This document shows positions 8,422 through 19,021 of a stretch of DNA of 64,000 bases, one piece after another. The stretch comes from an uncultured bacterium. GTDB taxonomy: Bacteria > Pseudomonadota > Gammaproteobacteria > Burkholderiales > Burkholderiaceae_C. The notes under the pieces were generated by a model, which was given only the letters and a program-made list of their open reading frames with translations, made no database searches and had not been told where the DNA came from. The stretch spans positions 1 through 64,000 of the forward strand of contig CAIYQZ010000058.1 in assembly GCA_903928495.1 (NCBI GenBank), written 5' to 3'. Made by a program: the position numbers and the translations under genes. Numbering within the stretch: the first letter of the stretch is position 1; every line of letters begins with the position of its first letter.

Positions 8422-10212
8422 GTGCTCACCCCAATCAAAACGTTCCCGCCCTTGTCCACCACACCCCCACTCACCCGCCGCCTGCTGCGCCTGTGGCCCT
8501 ATTTCAAACCGGCGCGCTCTGGCATGGCACTCGCTGCCATCGCCACTCTGGTGGGCGCATTGACGGAACCAATGATTCCGGCACTGTTGAAAGCGTTGCT
8601 GGACCAGGGTTTTTCGGCGGGGGCCGTGCCGTTGTGGATGGTGCCTGCGGCGTTGCTGGGGCTGTTCGGGGTGCGCGGCTTGGCTGGCTTCATCGCGCAA
8701 TACGCTCTCACGTACACCGCCAGCACAGGCCTGTTGCACATGCGCACCGCCATGTTCCAGCGCTTGACCACCGCCGACCTGCGCCTGTTCCGTCAGCACA
8801 ACGCGAGTGCCCTGTCCAACACGCTGGTGTACGAGGTGCAAACTGGCTCGCAATTGCTGGTGGGTGCACTTCTCACGCTGGCAAAAGACAGCCTGACGCT
8901 CCTCGCCCTCTTGGGCTACCTGTTTTTCCTGAACTGGAAACTCACACTGATCGTGATGGGCATTTTCCCGGTGCTGATCTGGGTCATGCGTGCGCTGTCC
9001 AGCCGGTTGTATCGGCTGACTCAATCTGCACAGACCGCCACCGACCAGTTGGCCTACGTGGTGGAAGAAAACGTGCTGGCACACCGCATGATTCGGCTGC
9101 ACGGCGCCCAGGCCGGGCAGGCGCAGCGGTTTGACCGCCTGAGCCACGGGCTCAAGCGCCTGGCGTTGAAATCGACCGTTGCATCCGCTGCCATGACCCC
9201 CCTCACCCAGATGCTGGCAGCAGCAGCACTCTCGGCCGTCATTGCCACGGCGCTGTGGCAAAGCAGTACCAATGGCGTCACGGTCGGTGACTTCGTGTCG
9301 TTTGTCACGGCCATGCTGATGCTGGTGGCCCCCATCAAGCACCTGGCCGATATTGCCGGACCCATCACACGGGGGGTGGCGGCGCTGGAGCGCGGCCTGG
9401 CCCTGCTGGACGAAACGCCCGAACAAACGGGTGGCACCCACGACCCGGGGCACTGCGAGGGGCGCATCAGCCTGCGCAATGTGAGCGTTCGCTACCCCGG
9501 CGCAGACAACGCCGCGCTGGAGCGGGTCGATCTGGACGTAGCCCCCGGCGAAGTGGTGGCGCTGGTGGGGCCATCGGGCTCGGGCAAAACCACTCTGGCC
9601 AACCTGCTGCCCCGGTTCATTGAGCCCACCGAGGGCAGCATCGCCCTCGACGGCCATGCGCTGCCCGATTGGAACCTGCAAGCTTTGCGCCGACAGTTTG
9701 CGTTTGTGAGCCAGGATGTGGTCATGCTCAACGACACCCTGGCGGCCAACGTGTCCCTGGGGGCCGAGGTGGACGAAGCCCATGTGCTGCAAGCCCTGCA
9801 GTCAGCCAACCTGGGCGACCTGGTGGCACGTCTGCCAAAGGGCATTCACGCCACGGTGGGGCACAACGCGGCCGAACTGTCGGGCGGCCAGCGCCAGCGC
9901 CTGGCCATTGCTCGCGCCATTTACAAAAACGCACCGGTGCTGATACTGGATGAAGCCACCTCAGCCCTCGACAACGAATCGGAGCGCCTGGTGCAGGACG
10001 CCTTGCAGCGGCTGATGGCGGGGCGCACCACGCTGGTGATTGCCCACCGCCTGAGCACCATCGAACATGCCAACCGCGTGGTGGTGTTGGCCGATGGCGA
10101 AATCCGCGAACAAGGCACCCACGCCGAACTGCTGGCCGCTGATGGCCTGTACGCCCGGCTGCACCACCAGCCCGCAACCAAAGCCTCAGGCGCTGAAAAT
10201 CACGATAGCTGA
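8422..10212 (+). CDS. msbA: MsbA-type lipid A export ABC transporter
   Basis: Fused half-transporter of about 596 residues: six membrane helices (about 30-310), then an ATPase domain with Walker A GPSGSGKTT (about 385), signature LSGGQRQRLAIARAIY and Walker B LILDEATSALD, plus the H-loop IAHRLSTIEHA. It flips lipid A-core across the inner membrane. The start is uncertain. GTG 8422 gives family length but lacks a clear ribosome site; ATG 8350 is in frame after GAGAAAAAG and would overlap the divergent tolB start, adding 24 residues. It is convergent with rng. Confidence 0.9.
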   Translation: MLTPIKTFPPLSTTPPLTRRLLRLWPYFKPARSGMALAAIATLVGALTEPMIPALLKALLDQGFSAGAVPLWMVPAALLGLFGVRGLAGFIAQYALTYTASTGLLHMRTAMFQRLTTADLRLFRQHNASALSNTLVYEVQTGSQLLVGALLTLAKDSLTLLALLGYLFFLNWKLTLIVMGIFPVLIWVMRALSSRLYRLTQSAQTATDQLAYVVEENVLAHRMIRLHGAQAGQAQRFDRLSHGLKRLALKSTVASAAMTPLTQMLAAAALSAVIATALWQSSTNGVTVGDFVSFVTAMLMLVAPIKHLADIAGPITRGVAALERGLALLDETPEQTGGTHDPGHCEGRISLRNVSVRYPGADNAALERVDLDVAPGEVVALVGPSGSGKTTLANLLPRFIEPTEGSIALDGHALPDWNLQALRRQFAFVSQDVVMLNDTLAANVSLGAEVDEAHVLQALQSANLGDLVARLPKGIHATVGHNAAELSGGQRQRLAIARAIYKNAPVLILDEATSALDNESERLVQDALQRLMAGRTTLVIAHRLSTIEHANRVVVLADGEIREQGTHAELLAADGLYARLHHQPATKASGAENHDS

Positions 10213-10256
10213 CAATCCAATACAGTCAAGCGCTGGAGCACGAAAAAACTTGAAAT
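10203..10256 (+). repeat. Dispersed AT-rich repeat, copy between msbA and rng
   Basis: ATAGC at 10205-10209, then N8, CAAT, N6, AAGCG, CTGGAGCA and an A-rich tail. It lies in the 71 bp convergent gap and begins about ten bases before the msbA stop codon. It matches the 21572 copy closely (AAGCGCTGGAG in both). Confidence 0.75.
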
Positions 10257-10283
10257 TCAGAACCAAGTGTTCTGCGCGGGACA

Positions 10284-11798
10284 TCACAACAACACGATGT
10301 CGTATTGCTCTTGCGTCATGGCGTTGTCGCTTTGCAGCGAAATGGGTTTGCCTATGAAGTCGCTCAGGCCCGCCAGGTGGGCACTTTCTTCATCGAGGAA
10401 CAGCTCCACCACCTTGGGTGAAGCCACAACACGAAACTCGCGCGGGTTGAAGGCCCTGGCCTCGCGCAAAATTTCGCGCAGGATGTCGTAGCACAGGCTG
10501 CGCGCGGTTTTCACCTCACCACGGCCCTGGCAAGCGGGGCACACCTCACTCAGCAGGTGGGCCAATGACTCACGGGTGCGCTTGCGCGTCATCTCCAGCA
10601 GCCCCAGTTGCGAAAACGTGCCGCACATGGTTTTCACCCGGTCGCGGGCAATTTGCTTGCGGAACTCGGTCAGCACAGCCTCGCGGTGGTCTTCCCGCAC
10701 CATGTCAATGAAGTCCACGATGATGATGCCGCCCAGGTTTCGCAGCCGCAACTGACGCGCAATGGACTGCGCCGCCTCCAGATTCGTCTTGAAAATGGTG
10801 TCGTCGAAGTTGCGCGCACCCACAAAACCACCAGTGTTCACGTCCACGGTCGTCAGCGCTTCGGTCTGGTCGATGATGAGGTAGCCGCCCGATTTCAAAT
10901 CGACCCGTCGGCTCAGCGCCTTGACGATTTCTTCGTCCACGTTGAACAGTTCAAACACCGGGCGCTCGCCTGTGTGCAATGCCAGTTTGGGCGCCGTGTC
11001 GGGCATGAACTCAGTGGCAAAACGTTGCAACTCGCCAAACTGCTCACGCGAATCGATGCGGATGGCCTGTGTCTGGGCCCCCACCAGGTCGCGCATCACC
11101 CGCTGCATCAGGCTCAAGTCCTGGTGCAACAGGCTGGCCGGCGGCAGGCGCACGGCGGCGTCTTTGATGCGAGCCCAGGTTTTGCGCAGGTAGGCAATGT
11201 CGTCGGCAAGCTCTTGGTCGGTCGCGTCTTCGGCGTTGGTGCGCAGAATGAATCCGCCGCCCAGGTCCGACGTCAGCGCCAGCAAGCGGCGTCGCAGGGA
11301 TTCGCGTTGTTCCGCCGGTATTTTTTGCGACACACCCACGTGGGCGTCTTGCGGCAAAAACACCAGCAGCCGCCCGGCAATGCTGATCTGGGCCGACAGG
11401 CGTGCACCTTTCGTGCCGATGGGGTCTTTCAGCACCTGAACCATCAGCGCCTGGCCTTCATATATCTGCTTCTCAATGGGCAGCACCGGATCGGGCTGCA
11501 GCAGGTTGGCCGACTTCTGGCCACCGCCACTGGGTGAGCCGTCGCGGCCGTTGCCATGTTTGGCCGCAATGTTGGGCATCAGGTCAGCCACATGCAAAAA
11601 CGCCGCCCGGTCCAGCCCGATGTCAATGAACGCCGACTGCATGCCTGGCAGCACACGCGAGACCTTGCCCAGGTAAATGTTGCCCACCAGGCCACGCTCG
11701 AGCGTGCGCTCGATGTGCACCTCTTGCACGGCGCCCTGCTCCACCACCGCCACGCGAGTTTCGTGGGGAGCCCAGTTGATCAGGATGTCTTGTCCCAT
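10284..11798 (-). CDS. rng: Ribonuclease G
   Basis: Single-strand-specific endoribonuclease of the RNase E/G family, 504 residues, acting on 16S rRNA 5' ends and mRNAs. The S1 domain lies at about 35-120 (GNIYLGKVSRVLPGMQSAFIDIG). The catalytic core has DVNTGGFVGARNFDDT and IIIVDFIDM, which supply the two Mg2+-binding aspartates. The Zn-link VCPACQGRGEV is near residue 410. Length fits RNase G, not RNase E, which has a long C-terminal scaffold. It starts at ATG 11798, 24 bp after maf, as the last gene of the minus-strand run. Confidence 0.95.
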   Translation of the reverse strand: MGQDILINWAPHETRVAVVEQGAVQEVHIERTLERGLVGNIYLGKVSRVLPGMQSAFIDIGLDRAAFLHVADLMPNIAAKHGNGRDGSPSGGGQKSANLLQPDPVLPIEKQIYEGQALMVQVLKDPIGTKGARLSAQISIAGRLLVFLPQDAHVGVSQKIPAEQRESLRRRLLALTSDLGGGFILRTNAEDATDQELADDIAYLRKTWARIKDAAVRLPPASLLHQDLSLMQRVMRDLVGAQTQAIRIDSREQFGELQRFATEFMPDTAPKLALHTGERPVFELFNVDEEIVKALSRRVDLKSGGYLIIDQTEALTTVDVNTGGFVGARNFDDTIFKTNLEAAQSIARQLRLRNLGGIIIVDFIDMVREDHREAVLTEFRKQIARDRVKTMCGTFSQLGLLEMTRKRTRESLAHLLSEVCPACQGRGEVKTARSLCYDILREILREARAFNPREFRVVASPKVVELFLDEESAHLAGLSDFIGKPISLQSDNAMTQEQYDIVLL

Positions 11799-11822
11799 GG
11801 CGCTTCGGTTGGGGTTGTGTGT

Positions 11823-12461
11823 TCAGAGAAGTTCGATGCCCGCGTGGCGCAGCACAGTGGCTGTTTCAAACGCAGGCAGACCCATGATGCCCGAGTAACT
11901 GCCCGTGAGGCGCGACACCCACAACGCGGCCCGGCCCTGGATGCCATAAGCGCCAGCCTTGCCCAGGGGCTCACCCGTGGCCACGTAGCTGGCGATCTGG
12001 TCGGCACTGAGCGCTTCGAAGGTCACGCGTGACTCACTGAGGGCTTGCCAGGTGTCAGGCGGCGCACCCGCGGCACCCAGGCGCCCGACGGCCACCGACG
12101 TCAACACGCGGTGCGTCTGGCCAGACAAATCGGCCAGCATGGCCTGTGCATGCGCGGAGTTGTCGGGTTTACCCATGATGCGCCGCCCCAATGCAACAGT
12201 GGTGTCGGCACACAGCACCGGCGCCGACGGCAAGCCGCGCCGCACCAGGCGCGCCAGCGAGGCTTGCAACTTCAACCGCGTGACGCGCTGCACGTAGCGC
12301 CGGGGGGTGTCACCCGGCAACACCGCCTCCAGTGCCTCGGCATCTTCATCGGCGTCGGGCAACAGGGTTTCGCAGCGCACTCCCCACTGAGTGAGCAGGT
12401 CCAGGCGGCGCGGGCTTTGCGAGGCCAGATATACGAAAGGGGGCGTGGCGGATGCGCTCAT
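11823..12461 (-). CDS. maf: Maf-family nucleotide pyrophosphatase (YhdE type)
   Basis: House-cleaning nucleotide diphosphatase of 212 residues that hydrolyses dTTP/UTP or modified NTPs to NMPs. Motifs: [11 protein letters not shown] near residue 13 (phosphate binding), [16 protein letters not shown] near 86 (catalytic Asp) and [25 protein letters not shown] near 168. The [13 protein letters not shown] context fits the YhdE (dTTP/UTP) branch better than the m7GTP branch; that is inference. Its ATG overlaps the rlmH stop by four bases. Confidence 0.92.
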   Translation of the reverse strand: MSASATPPFVYLASQSPRRLDLLTQWGVRCETLLPDADEDAEALEAVLPGDTPRRYVQRVTRLKLQASLARLVRRGLPSAPVLCADTTVALGRRIMGKPDNSAHAQAMLADLSGQTHRVLTSVAVGRLGAAGAPPDTWQALSESRVTFEALSADQIASYVATGEPLGKAGAYGIQGRAALWVSRLTGSYSGIMGLPAFETATVLRHAGIELL

Positions 12462-12925
12462 TCGCGGTGGTAGGGGTGGTTGTGGTTGACTGACCAGGCG
12501 CGGTAGAGCTGCTCGATCAGCAGCACCCGCGCCATGGCATGGGGCAACGTCATGTCAGACAACCGGATGCGGTGCGCAGCCTGGGTTTTGAACTCGGGGT
12601 CCAGGCCGTCGGGCCCACCGATGACAAACGCCACGTCTTCACCTTGCCGCTCCCACACCGTGAGCTGCTGGGCCAGGGCCACCGTGGTGAGGGTGGTGCC
12701 ACGTTCGTCCAGCACCACCACCCGGGTGCCACGGGCCAGCACCGCCTCGATGCGCGCACGTTCGGCGGCCATCAGCGTGGCCACGGTTTTGGAGCCACGG
12801 GGCTCGGTTTTGACGGTTTTCACCTCCACCCGGCTGTCGGGTGGGAAGCGTTTGGCGTAGTCGTCGTAGGCCGTTTGCGCCCAGTCGGGCATGCGCTGGC
12901 CCACGGCCACGATGCAGAGCTTCAT
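12458..12925 (-). CDS. rlmH: 23S rRNA pseudouridine1915 N3-methyltransferase RlmH
   Basis: SPOUT-class methyltransferase of 155 residues, the standard length. It methylates the pseudouridine at position 1915 in helix 69 of 23S r[16 protein letters not shown] forms the SAM-binding knot, and the C-terminal [23 protein letters not shown] is the hallmark end. ATG 12925 ([13 protein letters not shown]) fits the family start. It couples to maf by a 4-base overlap and follows rsfS, the usual rsfS-rlmH pairing. Confidence 0.97.
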   Translation of the reverse strand: MKLCIVAVGQRMPDWAQTAYDDYAKRFPPDSRVEVKTVKTEPRGSKTVATLMAAERARIEAVLARGTRVVVLDERGTTLTTVALAQQLTVWERQGEDVAFVIGGPDGLDPEFKTQAAHRIRLSDMTLPHAMARVLLIEQLYRAWSVNHNHPYHRE

Positions 12926-12967
12926 GAGCGCTCCGGCGCGGTGCAATCAGGTGGCAGGTGGCAGGTG

Positions 12968-13723
12968 TCAGCGTGCGGATGTGCGGCTGGGCGACTTGCG
13001 AGCGGCAGGAGCGGTTTTGCCTGCAGTTTTGGCTGCTGTTTTCTTCACAGCCGGCTTTCCCACCACCAGGGTTTTGACTTTGGCAGTCACCGTGGCCGCT
13101 GCCTTCTTGGCCGCAGGCTTTTTGACTGCGGTGGCCGCAGGTGCGGCATTGGCAGCTGCTTTTTTGGCCGGGGCTTTCTTCACGGCGGCGGCTTCAGGCG
13201 TTGCAGCCTTGGGCTTGGCTGCTGCCTTGCGGGCGGGGCTGGCCTTGGCAGGGGTCGCCACAGTTGCCTCGGTGGCAACGGCTGCTTTTTTGCGTGCAGG
13301 CGACTTGGGTGCTGCGGCTTTGGAAGCAGCAGCCGCCTCAGCCTTTTTGGCTGTGGCAGAGGTCAGGCGCACGGTTTTGCCACCCCAGATTTCTTCCAGG
13401 TGGTAGTACGCACGGATGGTGGGCTGCATCACATGGGCCACAGCAGCGCCGCAGTCCACGATGATCCATTCGCCGTTTTCTTCACCTTCCACGCGGGGCT
13501 TTGGAAAACCCGCTTCACGCACCGCGTCGCTAACGCTGGAGGCCAGCGCTTTGGTCTGGCGGTTGGAGGTGCCGCTGGCGATGATGACTCGCTCGAACAA
13601 GGGCGACAGGTGCTCGGTGTTGAACACTACGATGTCTTGCCCCTTCACGTCTTCCAGACCATCCACGATGGCTCGTTGCAGTTTCTGAACGTCGGTTTTG
13701 CGGGGCTGGGTTTCGCTGGTCAT
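12968..13723 (-). CDS. rsfS: Ribosome silencing factor RsfS with histone-H1-like tail
   Basis: The first ~118 residues are a normal RsfS domain (KLQRAIVDGLEDVKGQDIVV, ERVIIASGTSNRQTKALA, GEWIIVDCGAAVAHVMQPTIR, YYHLEEIWGG), which binds ribosomal protein uL14 and blocks 30S-50S joining in starvation. The remaining ~130 residues are almost only Ala, Lys, Pro, Thr and Val with repeats such as PAKKAA, KKPAAKKAAA and KTAAKTAGKTAPA, like histone H1 or AlgP tails. RsfS alone is usually 105-130 residues. ATG 13723 is coupled to the nadD stop by a 4-base overlap. Confidence 0.93.
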   Translation of the reverse strand: MTSETQPRKTDVQKLQRAIVDGLEDVKGQDIVVFNTEHLSPLFERVIIASGTSNRQTKALASSVSDAVREAGFPKPRVEGEENGEWIIVDCGAAVAHVMQPTIRAYYHLEEIWGGKTVRLTSATAKKAEAAAASKAAAPKSPARKKAAVATEATVATPAKASPARKAAAKPKAATPEAAAVKKAPAKKAAANAAPAATAVKKPAAKKAAATVTAKVKTLVVGKPAVKKTAAKTAGKTAPAARKSPSRTSAR

Positions 13724-14409
13724 GTGTGAAGAGAGTAAAGCTGGTGTTGTGAAATGTAGCTTGCGACGGCGGGTTGCACCATGTCTTGCAAGTTGGTCGG
13801 CCGGTCTGCGTGTGCTGACTGCACACTCTGGCGGATGGAAGTGGAACTGATGCCGGTGCTGCTCCAATGCAGCGGGTGCGACGGAATGTGCGGTGCGAGA
13901 TGAGTCGCTGCCAATGCACCCGATTTTAAATCAATAGCGATTCCATCGCTTTTCAGCATTGGTCTTTCAGCTACTACCAGAGTAGCAAGCTGTGCCACAT
14001 CCTGCCAACGGTGCCAGGTGGTGAAGCGGTCGAACTGGTCTTGCCCCACCAACAGGTACCACTGCGCAGGGTGCAACTCGTGGCGCAACTCCAGCAACGT
14101 GTCGTGTGTGTAACTCGGCCCTGTGCGGCGGGTTTCACGGTCATCCACCGCGCAGACACAGCCCTCGGGCAAGACCAGGGCACCGAAGGCGAGCCGCGTC
14201 ATGGCCAAGCGATGGGCCACCGGCGACACGGGGCGTGTTTTGTGCCAGGCGCCGCCCGTGGGCAAGACGATCAGTCTGTCCAGGTGGAACTGCCTGGCAA
14301 ACGCCTCGGCCATGCGGACATGGTCAAGGTGCGGCGGATCGAACGCCCCACCGTAAAGCCCAATCCGCACGGGGGGGATTCCGTCGCCGGGGTTCAGCAA
14401 CTCGGTCAA
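13720..14409 (-). CDS. nadD: Nicotinate-nucleotide adenylyltransferase NadD
   Basis: Converts nicotinate mononucleotide and ATP to deamido-NAD. 229 residues. [21 protein letters not shown] (about 17-37) carries the HxxH-type nucleotidyltransferase signature, and [11 protein letters not shown] near 193 is the ATP-binding SSTxIR. Between VVAERP and LAATHLAPH the protein reads [15 protein letters not shown], encoded by an AT-rich stretch with rare codons (AGA, TTA) that matches a dispersed repeat of this genome. It overlaps rsfS and hemF by four bases each. Confidence 0.95.
   Translation of the reverse strand: MTELLNPGDGIPPVRIGLYGGAFDPPHLDHVRMAEAFARQFHLDRLIVLPTGGAWHKTRPVSPVAHRLAMTRLAFGALVLPEGCVCAVDDRETRRTGPSYTHDTLLELRHELHPAQWYLLVGQDQFDRFTTWHRWQDVAQLATLVVAERPMLKSDGIAIDLKSGALAATHLAPHIPSHPLHWSSTGISSTSIRQSVQSAHADRPTNLQDMVQPAVASYISQHQLYSLHT
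13922..13976 (-). repeat. Dispersed AT-rich repeat inside nadD (sense strand)
   Basis: On the minus strand: GTAGC, N8, CAAT, N6, AAGCG, ATGGAATC, then an AT-rich tail ending TTTAAAATCG. It has the exact spacing of the intergenic copies. It is read in the same frame as the copies in pcm and earP and encodes about 17 residues of NadD. Confidence 0.7.
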
Positions 14410-15338
14410 ATCCAGTCGCGGCGGGGCAAGAAGTCGGTGTACAGCCGGTGTTCAGGCGTACCAGGCTCGGGTTTCTTCGCGTACGACCAACTCACCAGTG
14501 GCGGCATGGACAGCAGGATGGACTCGCTGCGACCGCCCGATTGCAAGCCAAAGTGCGTGCCCCTGTCCCACACCAGGTTGAACTCCACGTAGCGACCGCG
14601 GCGGTAGAGCTGGAAGTCGCGCTCGGCTTCGGTGTGCGGCAGTGCCTTGCGGCGCTCGACGATGGGCAGATAAGCCTTCAGAAACGCATCGCCCACGGCG
14701 CGCATCATGGCAAAACTGTTGTCAAAGCCCAGTTCGGAAAAGTCGTCGAAGAACACCCCCCCAACGCCACGCTGCTCGTTGCGATGCTTCAGGAAGAAGT
14801 ATTCGTCACACCAGGTTTTGAAGCGGGGGTATTTGTCGTCGCCGAACGGCGCCAAGGCATCGCGGCACACGGTGTGAAAGTGCACCGCGTCTTCCTCGAA
14901 GCCGTAGTACGGCGTCAGGTCCATGCCGCCGCCAAACCAGCACACCGGATCGCCACCGCCCACGGGCGTGGCGGCAATCATGCGCACGTTCATATGCACG
15001 GTGGGCACCATGGGGTTGCGCGGGTGGAACACCAGGCTCACGCCCATGGCTTCAAACGGCGCACCGGCCAGCTCGGGGCGGTGTTGGGTGGCCGAGGGCG
15101 GCAAGCGCGGGCCCGTGACATGCGAAAAACCGCACCCGGCGCGTTCGAACACGGGGCCGCCTTCCAGGATGCGCGTGATGCCATTGCCTTGCAACAACTC
15201 GCCGCTGGGCTTGCTCCAGCCGTCTTCCAGAAACGCCGTGCCGTCGATGGAGGCAATGGCGGTCGTGATGCGGTCTTGCAGGCCCAGCAAGTAGGTGCGA
15301 ACGGTTTGGGCGTTCAAATGGGAGGTGGTGGTGCTCAT
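14406..15338 (-). CDS. hemF: Oxygen-dependent coproporphyrinogen III oxidase
   Basis: Haem-biosynthesis enzyme that oxidatively decarboxylates coproporphyrinogen III to protoporphyrinogen IX with O2. 310 residues, family length. Signature stretches include [50 protein letters not shown] and [24 protein letters not shown] 15338 gives the normal N-terminus; the frame stays open upstream but that part shadows purD. It lies between purD and nadD in the minus-strand run. Confidence 0.97.
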   Translation of the reverse strand: MSTTTSHLNAQTVRTYLLGLQDRITTAIASIDGTAFLEDGWSKPSGELLQGNGITRILEGGPVFERAGCGFSHVTGPRLPPSATQHRPELAGAPFEAMGVSLVFHPRNPMVPTVHMNVRMIAATPVGGGDPVCWFGGGMDLTPYYGFEEDAVHFHTVCRDALAPFGDDKYPRFKTWCDEYFFLKHRNEQRGVGGVFFDDFSELGFDNSFAMMRAVGDAFLKAYLPIVERRKALPHTEAERDFQLYRRGRYVEFNLVWDRGTHFGLQSGGRSESILLSMPPLVSWSYAKKPEPGTPEHRLYTDFLPRRDWI

Positions 15339-15363
15339 GCGGGGGCCACAGTTGAAAAATGGT

Positions 15364-16665
15364 TCACAGCGCGCGGTAGCCAATGTCGCGGCGGCACTGC
15401 ATGCCGTCGAACACCACGCCATCCACCAGGCGGTACGCAGCGGCCTGGGCCTCGCGCACGGTGGCACCCAAGGCGGTGGCGCACAACACGCGCCCGCCCG
15501 AGGTGACCAATTGGCCATTGACCACAGTGGTGCCGGCGTGGAACACCACAGCGTCGGCACTGTCGGTGGGCAAGGCAGTGATGGCATCGCCCTTGCGCGG
15601 CTCCAGCGGATAACCGCCTGCGGCCAGCACCACACCCAGGGCACAGCGGCTGTCCCATTGCAGTTCCACACCAGCCAGTTGTTGATTGGCAGCAGCCAGC
15701 AGCACGGCAGCCAGGTCAGACTGCAGGCGCATCATGATGGGCTGGGTTTCGGGGTCGCCCATGCGGCAGTTGAACTCCAGGGTTTTCACGTCGCCGCTGG
15801 GGGTGATCATCAGCCCCGCGTACAAAAAGCCCGTGTACAGAATGCCGTCGGCCTCCATGCCTGCGATGGTGGGCAGGATGATCTCGCGCATGGCTTTGTC
15901 GTGCACGGCAGGCGTGACAACTGGCGCAGGCGAATACGCACCCATGCCACCCGTGTTGGGGCCTTGGTCTGCGTCAAGCAGGCGCTTGTGGTCTTGCGAG
16001 GTGGCCAGGGGCAGCACGGTTGTGCCGTCGCACACCACGATGAAGCTGGCCTCTTCGCCTGCCAGGAACTCTTCAATCACCACGCGGGCACCACCGGCGT
16101 TGTGCTGCACGCCGAACTTGTTGCCCTCCAACATGAAGTCCACCGCTTCGTGGGCTTCGGCCAGGGTCATGGCCACCACCACGCCCTTGCCTGCGGCCAG
16201 GCCATCGGCCTTGACCACGATGGGCGCACCCATGCGGTCGATGTAGGCGTGGGCCAGTGTGGCGTCGGTGAAAGTGTCGTACGCGGCGGTGGGAATGCCG
16301 TGGCGCTGCATGAACGCCTTGGAAAACGCCTTGGAGCTTTCGAGTTGCGCAGCGGCTTTGGTGGGGCCGAACACGGCCAGGCCGTGGGCACGGAACTCAT
16401 CGACGATGCCGGCGGCCAACGGGGCCTCGGGGCCGACCACGGTCAGGCCGATGGCGTTGGCCTGCGCCCACTCGCGCAGGGCCACCACGTCGGTGATGGC
16501 AATGTTGGTCAGCGCGGCGTCGTGCGCAGTGCCGCCGTTGCCAGGGGCCACAAACACCTGGGCCACGCTGGGGCTCTGGCGCAGTCGCCAGGCCAGGGCG
16601 TGCTCACGGCCACCGCCACCCACCACCAGCACTTGCATGTTTGATTGCGTCATGACAGGGCTCAT
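15364..16665 (-). CDS. purD: Phosphoribosylamine-glycine ligase (GARS)
   Basis: ATP-grasp enzyme joining phosphoribosylamine and glycine in purine synthesis. Motifs: [18 protein letters not shown] at the N-terminus, [33 protein letters not shown] (ATP-grasp lysines) and [12 protein letters not shown] near residue 285. The start is ambiguous: ATG 16665 overlaps the yebC stop (433 residues); ATG 16653 or ATG 16638, the latter giving the textbook [10 protein letters not shown], are equally possible and no ribosome site decides. Confidence 0.95.
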   Translation of the reverse strand: MSPVMTQSNMQVLVVGGGGREHALAWRLRQSPSVAQVFVAPGNGGTAHDAALTNIAITDVVALREWAQANAIGLTVVGPEAPLAAGIVDEFRAHGLAVFGPTKAAAQLESSKAFSKAFMQRHGIPTAAYDTFTDATLAHAYIDRMGAPIVVKADGLAAGKGVVVAMTLAEAHEAVDFMLEGNKFGVQHNAGGARVVIEEFLAGEEASFIVVCDGTTVLPLATSQDHKRLLDADQGPNTGGMGAYSPAPVVTPAVHDKAMREIILPTIAGMEADGILYTGFLYAGLMITPSGDVKTLEFNCRMGDPETQPIMMRLQSDLAAVLLAAANQQLAGVELQWDSRCALGVVLAAGGYPLEPRKGDAITALPTDSADAVVFHAGTTVVNGQLVTSGGRVLCATALGATVREAQAAAYRLVDGVVFDGMQCRRDIGYRAL

Positions 16666-17387
16666 TCGGCAATGGCCGCGTTGTGGAACACGTTTTGAAC
16701 GTCGTCCAGGTCTTCCAGCACGTCCAGCAGCTTTTGCATGCGGGCGGCATCTTCACCGGCCAGATCAATGGTGTTGTCGGCGCGCATGGTCACCTCGGCC
16801 ATTTCGGGCACCAGCCCAGCGGCCTCCAAGGCGTTCTTCACGGCTTCGAATTCTTGCGGACTGGTCAGCACCTCGATGGCGCCGTCGTCATCGGTGATGA
16901 CATCGTCTGCACCGGCTTCAAGCGCCACTTCCATGACCTTGTCTTCGCTCACACCGGGCGCAAACACCAGTTGGCCGCAATGCTTGAACTGGAACGCCAC
17001 CGAGCCTTCGGTGCCCAGGTTGCCGCCGTGTTTACTGAAGGCGTGGCGCACCTCGGCCACCGTGCGCACGCGGTTGTCAGTCATGGTGTCCAGGATCACG
17101 GCTGCCCCGCCAATGCCATAGCCCTCGTAGCGGATTTCTTCGTACTGCACACCTTCCTGATTGCCGGTGGCTTTGTCGATGTTGTACTTGATGCGGTCGG
17201 CAGGCAGGTTGACAGCCTTGGCTTTGTCGATGGCCAGGCGCAGCCGGGGGTTGGCGCTCAGGTCACCGCCACCGCTGCGTGCGGCCACGGTGATTTCGCG
17301 GATCACACGCGTCCAGAGCTTGCCGCGCTTTTCGTCCTGACGGCCCTTGCGGTGTTGGATGTTGGCCCATTTGGAATGACCTGCCAT
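16662..17387 (-). CDS. yebC: YebC/TACO1-family translational regulator
   Basis: 241 residues, typical length. It starts with the family hallmark [21 protein letters not shown]. Also visible are [35 protein letters not shown] and [18 protein letters not shown]. YebC proteins bind the ribosome and aid synthesis of difficult (proline-rich) stretches; some were first described as transcription regulators. It is the first gene of the minus-strand run, divergent from the HerA-like gene across 72 bp. Confidence 0.95.
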   Translation of the reverse strand: MAGHSKWANIQHRKGRQDEKRGKLWTRVIREITVAARSGGGDLSANPRLRLAIDKAKAVNLPADRIKYNIDKATGNQEGVQYEEIRYEGYGIGGAAVILDTMTDNRVRTVAEVRHAFSKHGGNLGTEGSVAFQFKHCGQLVFAPGVSEDKVMEVALEAGADDVITDDDGAIEVLTSPQEFEAVKNALEAAGLVPEMAEVTMRADNTIDLAGEDAARMQKLLDVLEDLDDVQNVFHNAAIAE

Positions 17388-17459
17388 GAAAACCCTCTTG
17401 AATTTGAGATACGCTGGAGCGCCGAAACACAACCCTTGATTGTACTTTTTGAGGTTTCC

Positions 17460-18998
17460 ATGACCGACGCCCTGCTCATCGCCCAGAACGCCACCACTGC
17501 CTGCGTCATCCACCCCGACAAAGCCAACCGACACGGCCTGATCACCGGCGCCACGGGTACAGGCAAAACCGTGACACTGCAGGCCCTGGCCGAGCAGTTT
17601 TCGCGCATCGGCGTGCCAGTCTTCATGGCCGACATCAAAGGCGACCTCACCGGTGTGTCACAGCCCGGCCATGTGGGTGAAAAAATGGCCAAGATACTGG
17701 CCGATCGGGGGCTGTCAGCACCTGAGCCCAAAGCCTTTCCCACCACCTTGTGGGACGTGTTTGGACAACAGGGGCACCCTGTGCGTGCCACCGTCAGCGA
17801 CCTCGGCCCCCTGCTGCTGTCTCGCATGCTCAACCTGAACGAGACCCAGGCAGGTGTGTTGCAGCTGGTGTTCAAAGTGGCCGACGACAACGGCATGCTG
17901 CTGCTCGACATGAAAGACCTGCGTGCCATGTGCCAGCACGTGGGCGACAACGCCAAATCGTTCACCACCGAGTACGGCAACATCAGCGCCGCCAGCATCG
18001 GTGCCATCCAGCGGGCGCTGTTGCAGGTGGACGAACAAGGCGGCAATGTGTTTTTTGGCGAGCCCATGCTCAACATCGCCGACTTCATGCAGACGGTGGA
18101 CGGATTTGGCATGGTCAACATCCTGGCAGCCGACAAACTGATGAATTCGCCCAAGCTGTATTCCACCTTTTTGTTGTGGATGCTGAGCGAACTCTTTGAA
18201 ACCCTTCCCGAGGTGGGCGACCTCGAAAAGCCCAAACTGGTGTTCTTCTTCGACGAAGCGCACCTGCTGTTTGCCGACGCGCCCAAGGCCCTCGTCGAAC
18301 GCATTGAGCTGGTGGTGCGCCTGGTGCGCTCCAAAGGCGTGGGTGTGTACTTCGTCACGCAAAACCCGCTGGACATTCCCGACAGCGTGCTGGCCCAGTT
18401 GGGCAACCGCGTGCAACACGCCCTGCGCGCCTTCACCCCCCGCGACCAGAAAGCCGTGAAGGCCACAGCACAGACCATGCGCCCCAAAGACGGGCTCAAC
18501 ATCGAGGCAGCCATCACAGAACTGGCCGTGGGCGAAGCGCTGGTGAGCTTTCTGGACGAAAAAGGCCGGCCCAGCGTGACCGAGCGGGCCTACGTGCTGC
18601 CGCCTGCCGGGCAACTGGGGCCCATCACACCCGCGCAACGTCAGGCCCTGTTGGCCAACAGCCTGGTGGCAGGTGTGTACGAGCAAACGGTAGACCGTGA
18701 GAGCGCCCACGAATTGCTGCGAGGCAACGCAACCACCAGCGCGGCGGGTGCAGCAGGGCCTGCCGGAGCGGCCGCCCCGGGCAAACCAGCCGCCGGAGGT
18801 GCCACCCCGGCCGAGGGCGGCGGCTTGATGGGCGGCTTCAACGACCTGTTGTTTGGCAGCACCGGCCCACGCGGGGCCCAGCGCGACGGCTTGGTGCAGA
18901 CCATGGCCAAGTCGGCCGTGCGCACCGTGGGCACCCAAATCGGTCGCGAGATTTTGCGGGGAGTGCTGGGTGGTTTGCTGGGCGGGCGCCGGCGCTGA
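17460..18998 (+). CDS. HerA-like ATPase, DUF853 (YjgR) family
   Basis: 512-residue P-loop NTPase of the FtsK-HerA superfamily. Walker [19 protein letters not shown] is near residue 26, Walker [18 protein letters not shown] near 260, and sensor [29 protein letters not shown] near 300 with the arginine finger region. The C-terminal ~70 residues are Ala/Gly/Pro-rich ([16 protein letters not shown]), then [28 protein letters not shown] precedes the ATG. Its cellular role is not established for the family. No nuclease or SIR2 partner lies beside it, so there is no sign of a HerA-based defence pair. Confidence 0.9.
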   Translation: MTDALLIAQNATTACVIHPDKANRHGLITGATGTGKTVTLQALAEQFSRIGVPVFMADIKGDLTGVSQPGHVGEKMAKILADRGLSAPEPKAFPTTLWDVFGQQGHPVRATVSDLGPLLLSRMLNLNETQAGVLQLVFKVADDNGMLLLDMKDLRAMCQHVGDNAKSFTTEYGNISAASIGAIQRALLQVDEQGGNVFFGEPMLNIADFMQTVDGFGMVNILAADKLMNSPKLYSTFLLWMLSELFETLPEVGDLEKPKLVFFFDEAHLLFADAPKALVERIELVVRLVRSKGVGVYFVTQNPLDIPDSVLAQLGNRVQHALRAFTPRDQKAVKATAQTMRPKDGLNIEAAITELAVGEALVSFLDEKGRPSVTERAYVLPPAGQLGPITPAQRQALLANSLVAGVYEQTVDRESAHELLRGNATTSAAGAAGPAGAAAPGKPAAGGATPAEGGGLMGGFNDLLFGSTGPRGAQRDGLVQTMAKSAVRTVGTQIGREILRGVLGGLLGGRRR

Positions 18999-19021
18999 AC
19001 CGGGCGCGCGCCCGCTGCCTG

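Noticed and set aside
8266-9792. 508-codon open frame opposite msbA
   Set aside because: Low-complexity Gln/His/Gly-rich translation without motifs; a shadow of msbA.
17460-18998. HerA-like ATPase as part of an antiphage system
   Set aside because: It is a DUF853/YjgR-type protein and no nuclease, SIR2 or DUF4297 partner is adjacent; neighbours are housekeeping genes.
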